DNA of 32,710 bases from an uncultured Clostridia bacterium (GTDB taxonomy: Bacteria; Bacillota; Clostridia; Christensenellales; UBA1750), in assembly GCA_944381265.1 (NCBI GenBank), contig CALWKN010000214.1, forward strand, positions 1 through 32,710, written 5' to 3'. The position numbers were made by a program, and so were the translations under genes. Positions 1 to 8,314 of the stretch are shown one piece after another. Numbering within the stretch: the stretch's first letter is position 1; each line of letters begins with the position of its first letter. The notes under the pieces were generated by a model, which worked only from the letters and a program-made list of their open reading frames with translations, made no database searches and was not told where the DNA came from.

Positions 1-54
1 TGTGGCCCCTTCATGCATCCCCAAGAGAGTGACCCTACTTTTTCGACAGTTTGC

Positions 55-83
55 GCGCGGGACGGGTCCCGCGCTTTCTTTTT
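55..83 (+). terminator. Rho-independent terminator of an upstream gene
   Basis: An 8-bp perfect GC stem (55-62 with 67-74, loop CGGG) is followed by TTTCTTTTT (75-83). It ends transcription entering from left of the window. Bases 1-54 contain no gene I can recognise. Confidence 0.8.
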
Positions 84-128
84 GTAGAGAAGTGGAAGAA
101 GCTTCCGCCCGGCGGGGCGGGGAGTTGT

Positions 129-150
129 AAACGATTTGTATATATCGTTT
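129..150. repeat. Perfect inverted repeat upstream of the SpoIID-like gene
   Basis: AAACGAT (129-135) and ATCGTTT (144-150) form a perfect 7-bp inverted repeat with an 8-base AT-rich centre. It ends 8 bases before the -35 box at 159. It lacks a T-run and is AT-rich, so it looks more like an operator or activator site than a terminator. The protein that would bind is unknown. Confidence 0.45.
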
Positions 151-158
151 CTGAAGGT

Positions 159-187
159 TTGACGCTGACTTTGCGGTATGCTACACT
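159..187 (+). promoter_or_regulatory. SigA-type promoter of the SpoIID/SH3 gene
   Basis: TTGACG (159-164), a 17-base spacer and TACACT (182-187) with an extended -10 TGC just before it. The predicted start near 194 gives a leader of about 137 bases before the ATG at 331. The rest of the leader (194-314) shows no structure I can name. Confidence 0.75.
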
Positions 188-330
188 CGTAAACGTAGAT
201 TCATGCGCCCCTTTTTGCGAAAAATCAAACGGACACGGCGCATTTGGCAGCCCCTCGCCCGCGTTTCCCCCAAAGAGAAAGAATGAGAGCGGCAGGCGTC
301 GGCGGACAGATTTTAGGAGGATAAACGCTT

Positions 331-3300
331 ATGAAACGTGGTCTTGCGATCCTGTGCAGCCTGGCGCTGCTGTGCGCGGCGCTGCTGACGGGGATGCCCA
401 CAGCGCGGGCGGCCGTGGACGGCACGGTGCGCGTGTGGCTGGAATCCATGAACGAGTACGGGCCGATCCAGTCCGTTTCCATCACATTGGACGGTTCCTA
501 TTCCATCCCCGCCGCGCCCGAGGTGGCCCTCTCCACCCGCGGCACCTACTACATCGAGAACGTCGGCGGCACGCTCATGCTCTCCGGCTCCGGCCTGGAC
601 GGCCAGGTGGCCCTGGGAGAAAAGTTCACCATCAAGCAGCACAAGAACGACGACGGCACGATCGGCACCATCTCCCTGTACAACAACCGCTACGGCAACC
701 GCTCCTACCGGGGCGATATGCTCTTTGAGGTCTACAACGGGGCGCTGCGCCTGATCAACTACGTCTACATCGAGGACTATCTCTACGGCGTTCTGGCAGG
801 CGAATTGTCCAACACCTTCCCCCTTGAGACGCTCAAGGCCCAGGCCATCATCGCCCGCTCCTACGTCTACAACCGCATGCTGACGAACGAGCCGAACTAC
901 GAGATCGGCGACACCTCCAGCGACCAGGTCTACAAGGGCTACAATTCCGCCAATACCAACATCATCCGCGCCGTGGACGAGACGGCGGGCATACTGCTCA
1001 AATACGGCTCCAAGTACGTCAACGCCTATTTCGGCGCCTCCAACGGCGGCCAGGTGGAGCTGCCGGGCAACGCCTGGTCCTCCTCCTCGTCGGAGAAGTG
1101 CTACGTCATGAAGGATGACCCCTACGACGTGCGCAACCCCTCCTCGCGCTCGGTGACCTACACATTCACCACCAACCCCGACTCGCTGGACACCTCCTTC
1201 TACGTCCTCATCCAGGACAAGGTGCAGCAGGAGCTGGGCTACTACCCCAACATCGCCGGCATACAGGCGGTGTGGCTGAGCGACCCGGTGGAGACGGACG
1301 AGCGCTCCCGCGGCATCAGCCGCAACTACCAGACGATGAACATGACCGTCACGGTGCGCGAGACCGGCTGGAGCGGCGACGACACCAACGTCTACGACCC
1401 AACGGACCACGGCTACAGCGACGGCCCCACGGAGACCGTGGACATACGCATCGATCTGCATAGTGAACTTAAATGGATCCTCTTTAGCGCCGACTCCGAC
1501 CTGCGCTTCTTCTCCCTTGAGGAGGACAACGGCTACTACTACCTGACGCTGGCCCGCTACGGCCACGGCGTGGGCATGTCCCAGCGCGGCGCGCAGCAGA
1601 TGGCCAACGAGGGCTACGACTACCAGGACATCATCCACTTCTACTTTGACGACGTGGAGCTGCCCAAGCTCGACTTCACCCGCGAAGAGCTCACCACCAA
1701 CGTGCCCATCAGCGACACGCCCATTGCCACCGGCACGGTCACGGCTTCCAGCCTCACCGTGCGCGCCGACGCCTCGACCTCGGCCTCCAAGCTCGGATCC
1801 CTGTCCCGCGGCGCGGTGGTCAACGTCTACGCGGATCTGGGCGGCTGGCTGTGCATCGTCTACAACGGCTCCATCGGCTATATCAGCGCCGATTACGTCG
1901 AGCTTTCCGGCTACAACGGCGGCATCTGGGAGACGGAGTCGCCGGACGGCGGCACGAGCCTCTACCGCGCGCAGGTGACGCTCTCTTCCGCCTCCTCGAC
2001 GCTGAAGCTGCGCCAGGAGGGCTCTTCCTCCGGCAAGGTGCTCAGCTACATGTCCCACGGCACCATCGTCGAGGTGCTCTCCGACGGCGGCGAGTGGGTG
2101 CGCGTGCGCACGCCCGGCGGCACGGAGGGCTACTGCTCGGCGCAGTACCTGACCCGCCTGGACGACGGCGGCGCGTCCACCTCTACGCCCACCCCCGCGC
2201 CGAGCGAGGACGTCGTGGCCACGGGCGAGATCACGGGCGGCAGCGTCAACGTGCGCTCCGGCCCCTCCACCTCCGCCAGCGTCCTTGGCTCGGTGAAAAA
2301 AGGCGAGAGCGTGGAGATCCTCTCCCAGAACAACGGCTTTTATAAGATCGTCTACGGCGGCGGCACGGCCTACGTCTCCGCCTCCTATGTGCGCGTGACC
2401 GGCTCTGTGGCAACGCCGACGCCGGAACCCACGCCCACGCCCGACCCCAACGCGGTCACGGCCTATGGCGAGATCACCGGATCCAGCGTCAACGTGCGCT
2501 CCGGCGCCTCCACCTCCGCCGACGTCCTTGGCTCGGTGAAAAAAGGCGATAGCGTGGAGATCATCGCCCAAAACGGAGACTTCTACAAGATCGTCTACGG
2601 CGGCGGCACGGCCTACGTCTCCGCCTCCTATGTGCGCATAACGGACACGGTGGAGACTTCCACGCCGACGCCTGCGCCCACGCATGACTCGGGCGCGGAC
2701 CTGGAGGAGGGCGAGGCCATCGTCTCCGAGTCCGGCACGGCGCTCATGGGCGACCCCAGCGGCAGCGTGATCTACTCCTACCTCACCCGCGGCGACGTGG
2801 TGGAGATCCTGGAGCAGGACGGCGCCTACTGCCTGGTGCGCGCCGAGAACGGCGAGACGGGCTATGTGCGGTCCTCCGCCCTGCAGACAAAGACCGAGGA
2901 CGAAGAGCCGGAGGAGAGCGAGGAGCCGGAGGGGACACAGACGCGCCAGGGCACGATCCGCCTCTCCTCTTCCTCCTCCAACCTCAATCTGCGCCAGGGC
3001 CCCAGCACCAGCACCGAAGTCCTGGCCTCCCTGCGGCACGGGCAGAGCGTCACGGTCACGGGCGAGAGCGGCGACTGGTACGCCATCGAGGTCGGCGGCT
3101 ATTCCGGCTATGTGATGAAGACCTACGTCACGTTTGACAGCGCGCAGGGCGAGGACGAGGGCGGCTCTTCGCAGCTCTTCCCGGCCAAGATCCGCCTTGC
3201 GCACGAGGACTCCACCGTCAACGTCCGCTCCGGCGCCGGCACGAACTACAGCAAGATCGGCTCGCTGAGCAACGGCGCGGCGGTGAACGTCGTGGCGCAG

Positions 3301-3597
3301 AACGGCGACTGGTACCGCATCGAGTACGGCAACGGCTACGGCTATGTGATGAAGACCTATGTGCAGCTGGTGGCGGACGGCTCGTCCTCCTCCGATTCCG
3401 ACGGCGAGCGCCAGACCGCAACGACCACCACGGCCGTGAACCTGCGCTCCAAGGGCTCGACCAGCGGGGAAAAGCTCGGCACCTATCCCAAGGGCACGCG
3501 GGTGACGGTGCTGGAGCGCGGCTCTTCCTGGAGCCGGGTGGACATCTCCGGCAAGGAAGGCTACATGAAGAACGACTACCTGGATTTTGACGACTGA
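331..3597 (+). CDS. Secreted SpoIID/LytB-domain protein with about eight SH3 repeats
   Basis: The 1088-residue product has a signal peptide (about 1-27, cleavage after ARA). A SpoIID/LytB domain follows to about residue 455, containing LYGVLAGEL...FPLETLKAQA near 151-170 and HGVGMSQRGAQQMA near 412-425. In SpoIID the Glu of the GE(L/M) motif is catalytic for lytic transglycosylation of stem-peptide-free glycan. About eight bacterial SH3 repeats follow, starting near residues 465, 545, 626, 709, 796, 871, 950 and 1027. They are joined by Pro/Thr- or Glu-rich linkers; the fifth is the most divergent. The role is probably peptidoglycan cleavage or remodelling outside the membrane, with the SH3 repeats binding the wall. 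The start is set by AGGAGG (about 316-321). Sporulation SpoIID proteins are much shorter, so this is probably a vegetative relative rather than true SpoIID. Confidence 0.85.
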   Translation: MKRGLAILCSLALLCAALLTGMPTARAAVDGTVRVWLESMNEYGPIQSVSITLDGSYSIPAAPEVALSTRGTYYIENVGGTLMLSGSGLDGQVALGEKFTIKQHKNDDGTIGTISLYNNRYGNRSYRGDMLFEVYNGALRLINYVYIEDYLYGVLAGELSNTFPLETLKAQAIIARSYVYNRMLTNEPNYEIGDTSSDQVYKGYNSANTNIIRAVDETAGILLKYGSKYVNAYFGASNGGQVELPGNAWSSSSSEKCYVMKDDPYDVRNPSSRSVTYTFTTNPDSLDTSFYVLIQDKVQQELGYYPNIAGIQAVWLSDPVETDERSRGISRNYQTMNMTVTVRETGWSGDDTNVYDPTDHGYSDGPTETVDIRIDLHSELKWILFSADSDLRFFSLEEDNGYYYLTLARYGHGVGMSQRGAQQMANEGYDYQDIIHFYFDDVELPKLDFTREELTTNVPISDTPIATGTVTASSLTVRADASTSASKLGSLSRGAVVNVYADLGGWLCIVYNGSIGYISADYVELSGYNGGIWETESPDGGTSLYRAQVTLSSASSTLKLRQEGSSSGKVLSYMSHGTIVEVLSDGGEWVRVRTPGGTEGYCSAQYLTRLDDGGASTSTPTPAPSEDVVATGEITGGSVNVRSGPSTSASVLGSVKKGESVEILSQNNGFYKIVYGGGTAYVSASYVRVTGSVATPTPEPTPTPDPNAVTAYGEITGSSVNVRSGASTSADVLGSVKKGDSVEIIAQNGDFYKIVYGGGTAYVSASYVRITDTVETSTPTPAPTHDSGADLEEGEAIVSESGTALMGDPSGSVIYSYLTRGDVVEILEQDGAYCLVRAENGETGYVRSSALQTKTEDEEPEESEEPEGTQTRQGTIRLSSSSSNLNLRQGPSTSTEVLASLRHGQSVTVTGESGDWYAIEVGGYSGYVMKTYVTFDSAQGEDEGGSSQLFPAKIRLAHEDSTVNVRSGAGTNYSKIGSLSNGAAVNVVAQNGDWYRIEYGNGYGYVMKTYVQLVADGSSSSDSDGERQTATTTTAVNLRSKGSTSGEKLGTYPKGTRVTVLERGSSWSRVDISGKEGYMKNDYLDFDD
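2242..2637 (+). repeat. Tandem duplication of one SH3-coding unit, 243-bp period
   Basis: Blocks at 2242, 2281 and 2344 recur 243 bases (81 codons) downstream at 2485, 2524 and 2587. The last block is identical over 51 bases (2344-2394 and 2587-2637). The similarity at silent positions indicates a recent in-frame duplication of the third SH3 repeat to give the fourth, or gene conversion between them. Confidence 0.85.
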
Positions 3598-3606
3598 GGC
3601 AAGAGG

Positions 3607-3642
3607 GGAACCGCCGCGGGATCTGCGCTCCGCGGCGGTTCC
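3607..3642 (+). terminator. Terminator-like hairpin after the SpoIID/SH3 gene
   Basis: A 13-bp perfect stem (3607-3619 with 3630-3642) has a 10-base loop and starts just after the stop codon. Only a weak pyrimidine run (CCTTCC) follows, so termination may be partial, letting some transcripts continue into the methyltransferase gene. Confidence 0.65.
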
Positions 3643-3678
3643 TTCCTGCGCATGGAATTTCAGACGGAGGGAAGAGAA

Positions 3679-4431
3679 ATGCCGGATATTGCGCTGCGCG
3701 AGGGCGAGCGGATCGACGACCTGCAGGTGGCGGGCTATCGCATCATCCAGCACCCGGGGCGCTTTCGCTTCGGCACGGACGCGGTGCTGCTGCAAAACTT
3801 CGCCCGCCTGCCGCGGCGCGCCTACGCCGTGGACCTTGGCACGGGCACGGGGATATTGCCCATACTGCTCTGCGCCCGCGGCAAGGACCTGCGCTTTGAG
3901 GCGGTGGAGCTGCAGGGGCCGTGCGCGGACATGGCGCGGCGCTCCGTGGCGCTCAACGGCCTCTCCGACCGCGTGCGCGTGCACGAGATGGACCTAAAGG
4001 ACGCGCCGGAGCGCCTGGGGCGCGGCGCGTTCGACGCCGTGCTCTGCAACCCGCCCTACGGCAGGCGCGGCGGCGTGCTGCACAACCCCAGCCAGGAACT
4101 TGCCCTGGCCCGGCACGAGATCGCAACGGACCTGCAGACGGTCGTGCGCAGCGCCGCGCTGCTGCTCAAGAACGGCGGGCGCTTCTTCCTCATCCACCAG
4201 GCGGACCGCCTGCCGGAGATCGCCCGGCTCCTGCACGAGCAGGGCGCGCCGCTGAAGCGCCTGCGCCTTGTGTACACCGCGCCGGGGAAGCGGGCGCTGC
4301 TGGCGCTGTGCGAGGCGGTAAAGCAGGCCGGCGAGGGCTGCGAGGTGCTGCCGCCGCTCTTCCTCAAGGACGAGACGGGCGGAACGAGCGAAGAGCTGGC
4401 GCGCATCTACGCCGGGGAGCGCACAGTCTGA
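3679..4431 (+). CDS. tRNA1(Val) (adenine-N6)-methyltransferase family protein
   Basis: A 250-residue Rossmann-fold SAM methyltransferase. The SAM-binding motif VDLGTGTG starts near residue 51 and the NPPY motif of N6-adenine methyltransferases is at 124-127. The early RFxFGTDAVLL segment is typical of the TrmN6/YfiC-like family (Firmicutes YabB), which methylates A37 of tRNA1(Val). An in-frame ATG at 3652 exists but follows the hairpin without a ribosome site. The ATG at 3679 has GGAGGGAAGAG just upstream and is preferred. In B. subtilis yabB lies elsewhere in the region that holds yabN. The exact tRNA substrate is inferred from family only. Confidence 0.8.
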   Translation: MPDIALREGERIDDLQVAGYRIIQHPGRFRFGTDAVLLQNFARLPRRAYAVDLGTGTGILPILLCARGKDLRFEAVELQGPCADMARRSVALNGLSDRVRVHEMDLKDAPERLGRGAFDAVLCNPPYGRRGGVLHNPSQELALARHEIATDLQTVVRSAALLLKNGGRFFLIHQADRLPEIARLLHEQGAPLKRLRLVYTAPGKRALLALCEAVKQAGEGCEVLPPLFLKDETGGTSEELARIYAGERTV

Positions 4432-4441
4432 GGCGGCTTTG

Positions 4442-4470
4442 TTGACAAGCGCGGGGCTTTGGTGTATCTT
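4442..4470 (+). promoter_or_regulatory. SigA-type promoter of the SpoVB-like gene
   Basis: A perfect TTGACA (4442-4447), 17-base spacer and TATCTT (4465-4470). Transcription would start near 4477. This rules out the upstream in-frame TTG at 4459 as start and supports the ATG at 4513. Confidence 0.75.
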
Positions 4471-4512
4471 TTCTTTCAGGAAAAACTTGGGCAAGGATGG
4501 GATCTCTTTTTC

Positions 4513-6123
4513 ATGAGCAACGGCAAAAAATCCTTTGTGGGCGGAGCGGCGGTGCTGGCCGCGGCCGGGCTGATCGGCAAAGTCATCGGCATGTTCTACC
4601 GCGTCTGGCTGACGGGGCTGATCACGTCCGAGGGCATGGGCCTGTACGGCACGCCCTATTCGGTGTATAACTTCCTCCTGGTCGTGTCCTCGGCGGGCCT
4701 GCCCACGGCCATATCCAAGCTGGTGAGCGAGCGCCTGGTCAGCGGCGACCGCCTCGGCGCGCGGCAGATCCTGAAGAAGACGCGGCGCATACTGCTGTGC
4801 ACGGGCCTTGTCTGCACCGGCCTTATGGCGGCGCTGGCAGAGCCCTTGGCCGCTCTCATGGGCGACCCGCTCTCCGCCCCCGGCTTTGTGGCGCTGGCGC
4901 CCTCGATCTTCTTCGTCTGCCTGCTGTCCAGCTACCGCGGCTACTTCCAGGGCGCGCAGAACATGACCCCCACCGCCGTCTCGCAGATGATCGAGGTGGT
5001 GGGCAAGGTCGCCTTCGGCTTCGTTCTGGTCAAGCTCATGGCGCCGCAGGGGCTTATCTGGGGCGCGGTGGCGGCGATCCTGGGCGTCACGATCGCGGAG
5101 CTCCTGGCGCTGCTCTTCCTCATGCTGCGCTATCTGCTCGGCCCGGAGCACGCGCAGACCGCGGCGCCTGCCGCCGCCCCCGCGCCCCTTGGGCGCGCCT
5201 TCTACAAGCGGCTGTTCTCCATCGCCATACCGGTCACGATCGGCGCCTCGATGATGCCGATCGTAAACCTTGTGGACGCCTCCCTTGTCACCAACCGCCT
5301 CACCGCCATCGGCTACGCCCTCTCCGACGCCCGGGAAATGTACGGCGTGCTCACCGGCATGGTCAACACCATGGTCAACATGCCGGCGGTGATCACGCTC
5401 TCCTTCTCCATGTCGCTGGTGCCGGCGGTGTCGGCGGCGCAGCGGCGCGGGGACGAGACGGTCCTGCGCCGCACGGTGGGCACGAGCCTGAAGCTCGCCT
5501 TCATGATCGGCTCGGCCGCGGCGGTGGGCATGGGGATGCTGGCGCACCAGATCCTGCGCCTGCTCTACGCCTCGGAGCCGGAGAACTGCCTGCAGGTGGG
5601 CGGTGAGCTGCTCACCGTCATGGCGGCGGCGGTGCTCTTCATCGCCGTGGTGCAGACCACGACCGGCATACTGCAGGGCCTTGGCAAGCCGGGGTACCCG
5701 GTCAAGACGCTGGCCGTGGGCATCGTCTGCAAAATTCTGCTGAACATTCTGCTCATCGGCATACCGGAGGTGAACGTCCTTGGCGCGGCCTGGGCGTCCG
5801 TGATCTGCTACGGCGTTGCGGCGGTGGGCAATGTCTACATGGTGCTGCGCCTGTCCGGCGCGCGCCTGCGCTTTACCAGCGCGGTGCTGCGCCCGGCACT
5901 GGCCGCGGGCGGCATGGGCGCGGCGGTGTTCGCCTTTGTGAAGCTCGCCGGCCCGCGTCTTGGCAACACGACGGAGACGCTGGGCGCGGTGTGCGTGGGC
6001 GTGGCGGTCTACGCGCTGCTGGCGCTGCTGCTGCGGGCGCTGACGCCGGAGGAGCTGTCCATGATCCCCGGCGGCCGCAAGCTGCAGGCATTGGCGCATC
6101 GATTGGGAGGAAAGAAAGCATGA
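4513..6123 (+). CDS. SpoVB/MurJ-like polysaccharide flippase (MOP superfamily)
   Basis: A 536-residue polytopic membrane protein made of repeated hydrophobic segments, beginning with FVGGAAVLAAAGLIGKVIGMFYR, which is characteristic of SpoVB/YabM-type MOP exporters. Family members flip undecaprenyl-linked cell-wall precursors; SpoVB acts in spore cortex synthesis and YabM-like paralogues act in growing cells. Length and the 14-helix plan fit the family. AAGGATGG (4493-4500) serves the ATG at 4513. The stop overlaps the start of the next gene (ATGA), as in the B. subtilis yabM-yabN pair. Whether it serves lipid II or another lipid-linked glycan cannot be decided here. Confidence 0.85.
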   Translation: MSNGKKSFVGGAAVLAAAGLIGKVIGMFYRVWLTGLITSEGMGLYGTPYSVYNFLLVVSSAGLPTAISKLVSERLVSGDRLGARQILKKTRRILLCTGLVCTGLMAALAEPLAALMGDPLSAPGFVALAPSIFFVCLLSSYRGYFQGAQNMTPTAVSQMIEVVGKVAFGFVLVKLMAPQGLIWGAVAAILGVTIAELLALLFLMLRYLLGPEHAQTAAPAAAPAPLGRAFYKRLFSIAIPVTIGASMMPIVNLVDASLVTNRLTAIGYALSDAREMYGVLTGMVNTMVNMPAVITLSFSMSLVPAVSAAQRRGDETVLRRTVGTSLKLAFMIGSAAAVGMGMLAHQILRLLYASEPENCLQVGGELLTVMAAAVLFIAVVQTTTGILQGLGKPGYPVKTLAVGIVCKILLNILLIGIPEVNVLGAAWASVICYGVAAVGNVYMVLRLSGARLRFTSAVLRPALAAGGMGAAVFAFVKLAGPRLGNTTETLGAVCVGVAVYALLALLLRALTPEELSMIPGGRKLQALAHRLGGKKA

Positions 6124-7559
6124 TAACGATTGTCGGGCTGGGCATTGCGGCGGGAGACCTGACGCTGGACGCCGCGCAGGCGCTGACGAGCGGCGCGCGC
6201 GTGCTGCTGCGCACGGCGCGCGTGCCGGCGGCGGACTGGCTGCGGGCGCGCGGCGCGTCCTTTGAAGCGCTGGACGCGCTCTACGAGGAGACGGAGGACT
6301 TTGACGAGGTCAACGCCGCGCTGGCGGCGGCGGTGCTGGCGGCGGCGGAGGGCGGCGACGCGGTCTACGCCGTGCCGGGCGGCGGCGGGCTCCTGGACGA
6401 GAGCGTCTGCGCCGTGCGCGCGGCGGCGCAGGAGGCGGGCGTGCCGATGCGCTTCCTGCCGGGCGTAGGGCTGTACGAGCGGGCGGCCGGGGAGGCGGGC
6501 GGCCTGGCGGACGCCTGCGTGCTCTCCGGCATAGACGTGCCGGACGCGCAGATCGACGTGCGCCGGCCGCTCCTCGTCTGCGAGTTTGCCGACCGCGTCG
6601 CCGCCTCGGAGGCGAAGCTGACGCTGCTGGAGCACTATCCGGCGGAGTTCCAAGTCTGTTGGAACGGCAAGACCATCGCGCTGGAGGCGCTGGATCGGCA
6701 GAAGCGCTACGACCACCTCTGCACGCTGGTCGTGCCGCCGCTGCCGCTCACGCAGGCGGAGCGCTTCGACTTTGCCCACCTATTGGAGATCGTGCGGCGC
6801 CTGCGCGCGCCGGGCGGCTGCCCCTGGGACCGGGAGCAGACGCACGAGAGCCTGAAGCAGGACCTGCTGGAGGAGGCGTACGAGGTGCTGGACGCCGTAG
6901 ACAGCGGGGAAGCGGAGCGCCTTGCGGACGAGCTGGGCGACCTTTTGCTGCACATCGCCATGCAGGCCGAGATCGGGCGCGAGCACGGCGAGTTCAGCGC
7001 CGCGGACGTCACGTCCGCCATCTGCGAAAAGATGATCCGCCGCCACCCGCACGTCTTTGGCCAGGCGCGGGCGGAGAATTCCGAGGAGGTGCTGCGCCGC
7101 TGGGAGGAGATCAAGAAGGGCGAAAAGGGATTGCAGACGCAGGTCTCCGTCATGCGGGACGTGCCGCGCGCCCTGCCCGCCCTGGTCCGCGCCGCCAAGG
7201 TGCAGAAGAAGGCCCGCGACGTGGGCTTTGACTGGGACGATCCCCTGGACGCGCTGCAAAAGGTGCGCGAGGAGACGGAAGAAGTGCGGGAGGCCTTCTC
7301 CGACCCCGAAGCGCTGCCGGGAGAGCTGGGAGACCTGCTCTTTGCCGTGGTCAACGTCTGCCGCATGAAAAAGGCGCCGCCGGAGCTGGTTTTGAGCGCG
7401 GCGACGGAGAAGTTCATCCGCCGCTTTGCCTCTGTGGAGGCGGGCGCGGCGGCGCAGGGGCGGAAGCTGACGGACATGACGCTGGCGGAGATGGACCGCC
7501 TCTGGGACGAGGCCAAGGCGCGCGAGCGGGAAAAGACGCAGAATTCGCCGTTTCTTTAA
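6120..7559 (+). CDS. YabN-type protein: methylase-like domain plus MazG pyrophosphohydrolase
   Basis: The 479-residue product has an N-terminal tetrapyrrole-methylase-like domain (MITIVGLG start, about residues 1-220). Two MazG-type segments follow: LRAPGGCPWDREQTHESL followed by LLEEAYEVLDA near 235-260 with ELGDLLLHIAMQ, and a second EETEEVREAF...ELGDLLFAVVN near 385-415. The EExxE and ExxD-type residues that bind Mg2+ are visible in the first. MazG hydrolyses nucleoside triphosphates to monophosphates and is regarded as a house-cleaning enzyme; the YabN methylase-like domain has no assigned substrate. The ATG is read from the ATGA overlap with the flippase gene, with GGGAGGAAAG ahead of it. 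Confidence 0.88.
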   Translation: MITIVGLGIAAGDLTLDAAQALTSGARVLLRTARVPAADWLRARGASFEALDALYEETEDFDEVNAALAAAVLAAAEGGDAVYAVPGGGGLLDESVCAVRAAAQEAGVPMRFLPGVGLYERAAGEAGGLADACVLSGIDVPDAQIDVRRPLLVCEFADRVAASEAKLTLLEHYPAEFQVCWNGKTIALEALDRQKRYDHLCTLVVPPLPLTQAERFDFAHLLEIVRRLRAPGGCPWDREQTHESLKQDLLEEAYEVLDAVDSGEAERLADELGDLLLHIAMQAEIGREHGEFSAADVTSAICEKMIRRHPHVFGQARAENSEEVLRRWEEIKKGEKGLQTQVSVMRDVPRALPALVRAAKVQKKARDVGFDWDDPLDALQKVREETEEVREAFSDPEALPGELGDLLFAVVNVCRMKKAPPELVLSAATEKFIRRFASVEAGAAAQGRKLTDMTLAEMDRLWDEAKAREREKTQNSPFL

Positions 7560-7674
7560 GGAAAATTAATACTGCCGCGGCAGGATACAGGGAAAACCGC
7601 GGCGAAAAAAGAAGAGAAGGGCGGAGCCGCAGAAGGCCCCGCCAACCATCCAAATTCTTCAGGAGGCTTACCCC

Positions 7675-7950
7675 ATGAATAAAGCTGAGCTTATCACCGC
7701 CGTGGCCCAGAAGACCGGCCTGACCCGCAAGGACGCCGACAAGGTCGTCGCGTCCGTTCTCGAGAGCATCACCGAGACGCTCGCTTCCGGCGAGAAGGTT
7801 TCCCTCGTGGGCTTTGGCACCTTCGAGGTGAAGGAGCGCGCGGCGCATCAGGGCATCAACCCCTCTACCAAGGAGCCGATGCAGATCCCCGCCAGCAAGA
7901 GCCCGGTCTTCAAGTCCGGCAAGCAGCTCAAGGACGCGGTCAACAAATAA
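7675..7950 (+). CDS. hup: HU family DNA-binding protein
   Basis: A 91-residue protein matching HU over its full length: MNKAELI at the start, GFGTFEVKERAAHQGINP in the beta-arm region and a Lys-rich end. HU dimers bind and bend DNA non-specifically and compact the nucleoid. AGGAGG lies 8-13 bases before the ATG. The 115 bases separating it from yabN carry small GC palindromes (for example CTGCCGCGGCAG, 7572-7583) but neither a clear terminator nor a clear promoter, so the source of HU transcription is unresolved. HU also follows mazG/yabN in other Clostridia, as far as I recall. Confidence 0.95.
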   Translation: MNKAELITAVAQKTGLTRKDADKVVASVLESITETLASGEKVSLVGFGTFEVKERAAHQGINPSTKEPMQIPASKSPVFKSGKQLKDAVNK

Positions 7951-7983
7951 AGCGGAGCGCCCGCATCGGGCCGCCCGCTTCCG

Positions 7984-8030
7984 CGCCGCGCCGTCCCCCT
8001 CGCTTTCGGGGACGGCGCGGCGTTTTGTTT
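7984..8030 (+). terminator. Strong Rho-independent terminator after hup
   Basis: A 15-bp perfect stem (7984-7998 with 8008-8022), 9-base loop, followed by TTTTGTTT (8023-8030). Confidence 0.93.
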
Positions 8031-8042
8031 CCCCGAAAGATC

Positions 8043-8048
8043 TATAAT
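8043..8048 (+). promoter_or_regulatory. Possible -10 element for the small ORF at 8097
   Basis: A perfect TATAAT lies 49 bases before the ATG at 8097. No good -35 box sits at the right distance; the T-run of the hup terminator occupies that region. Position supports promoter function but the evidence is only one box. Confidence 0.4.
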
Positions 8049-8096
8049 TCTCCCTGGCCCGGCGCACACTAGGGCGGAAAGGAGGGGACATACGCC

Positions 8097-8303
8097 ATGT
8101 CAAACGAATTCCCCCTGTCCGACCGCTACGGCGACGAGATGCAGAACCCCGCTTTCTCCGCGCGCGAGTACGAGCGCGCCATGTCTCTCCTGCCGCAGGA
8201 GCGCGCCTATTTTGGGCAGGACGACGCCGCCTGGAGATGCGCCGAAGACCTGCGCGCGCTGCGTGACGAAAACGGCTTTCCCGAGGAGCCGGAGGAAAAT
8301 TAA
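8097..8303 (+). CDS. Small acidic protein of unknown function
   Basis: A 68-residue ORF with a very strong ribosome site (GGAAAGGAGGGG, 8077-8088) and its own candidate -10 box. The protein is rich in Glu, Asp and aromatic residues, has no signal peptide or membrane segment, and ends in an acidic EEPEEN tail. It contains a single Cys (WRCAEDL). I do not recognise a family. It is isolated: a strong terminator lies before it and a separate promoter and riboswitch follow. The ribosome site and the promoter spacing make it likely to be real. Confidence 0.65.
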   Translation: MSNEFPLSDRYGDEMQNPAFSAREYERAMSLLPQERAYFGQDDAAWRCAEDLRALRDENGFPEEPEEN

Positions 8304-8314
8304 CAGAGCCCCGC

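Noticed and set aside
1-54. Possible mobile-element end or gene tail at the left edge
   Set aside because: No terminal repeat partner or coding frame could be shown in 54 bases.
313-3984. Very long open frame on the minus strand (1223 codons) opposite the SpoIID/SH3 gene
   Set aside because: Low stop-codon frequency opposite a GC-rich gene. The translation is Val/Ala/Arg/His-rich without domains, and the plus strand encodes a clear domain protein.
4459-4512. Upstream TTG start for the SpoVB-like protein
   Set aside because: It lies upstream of the -10 box of the promoter at 4442-4470 and adds a non-conserved extension.
3994-6099. 701-codon minus-strand frame opposite trmN6-like and spoVB-like genes
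   Set aside because: Arg/His/Gln-rich shadow translation; the plus strand has clear methyltransferase and flippase sequences, ribosome sites and a promoter.
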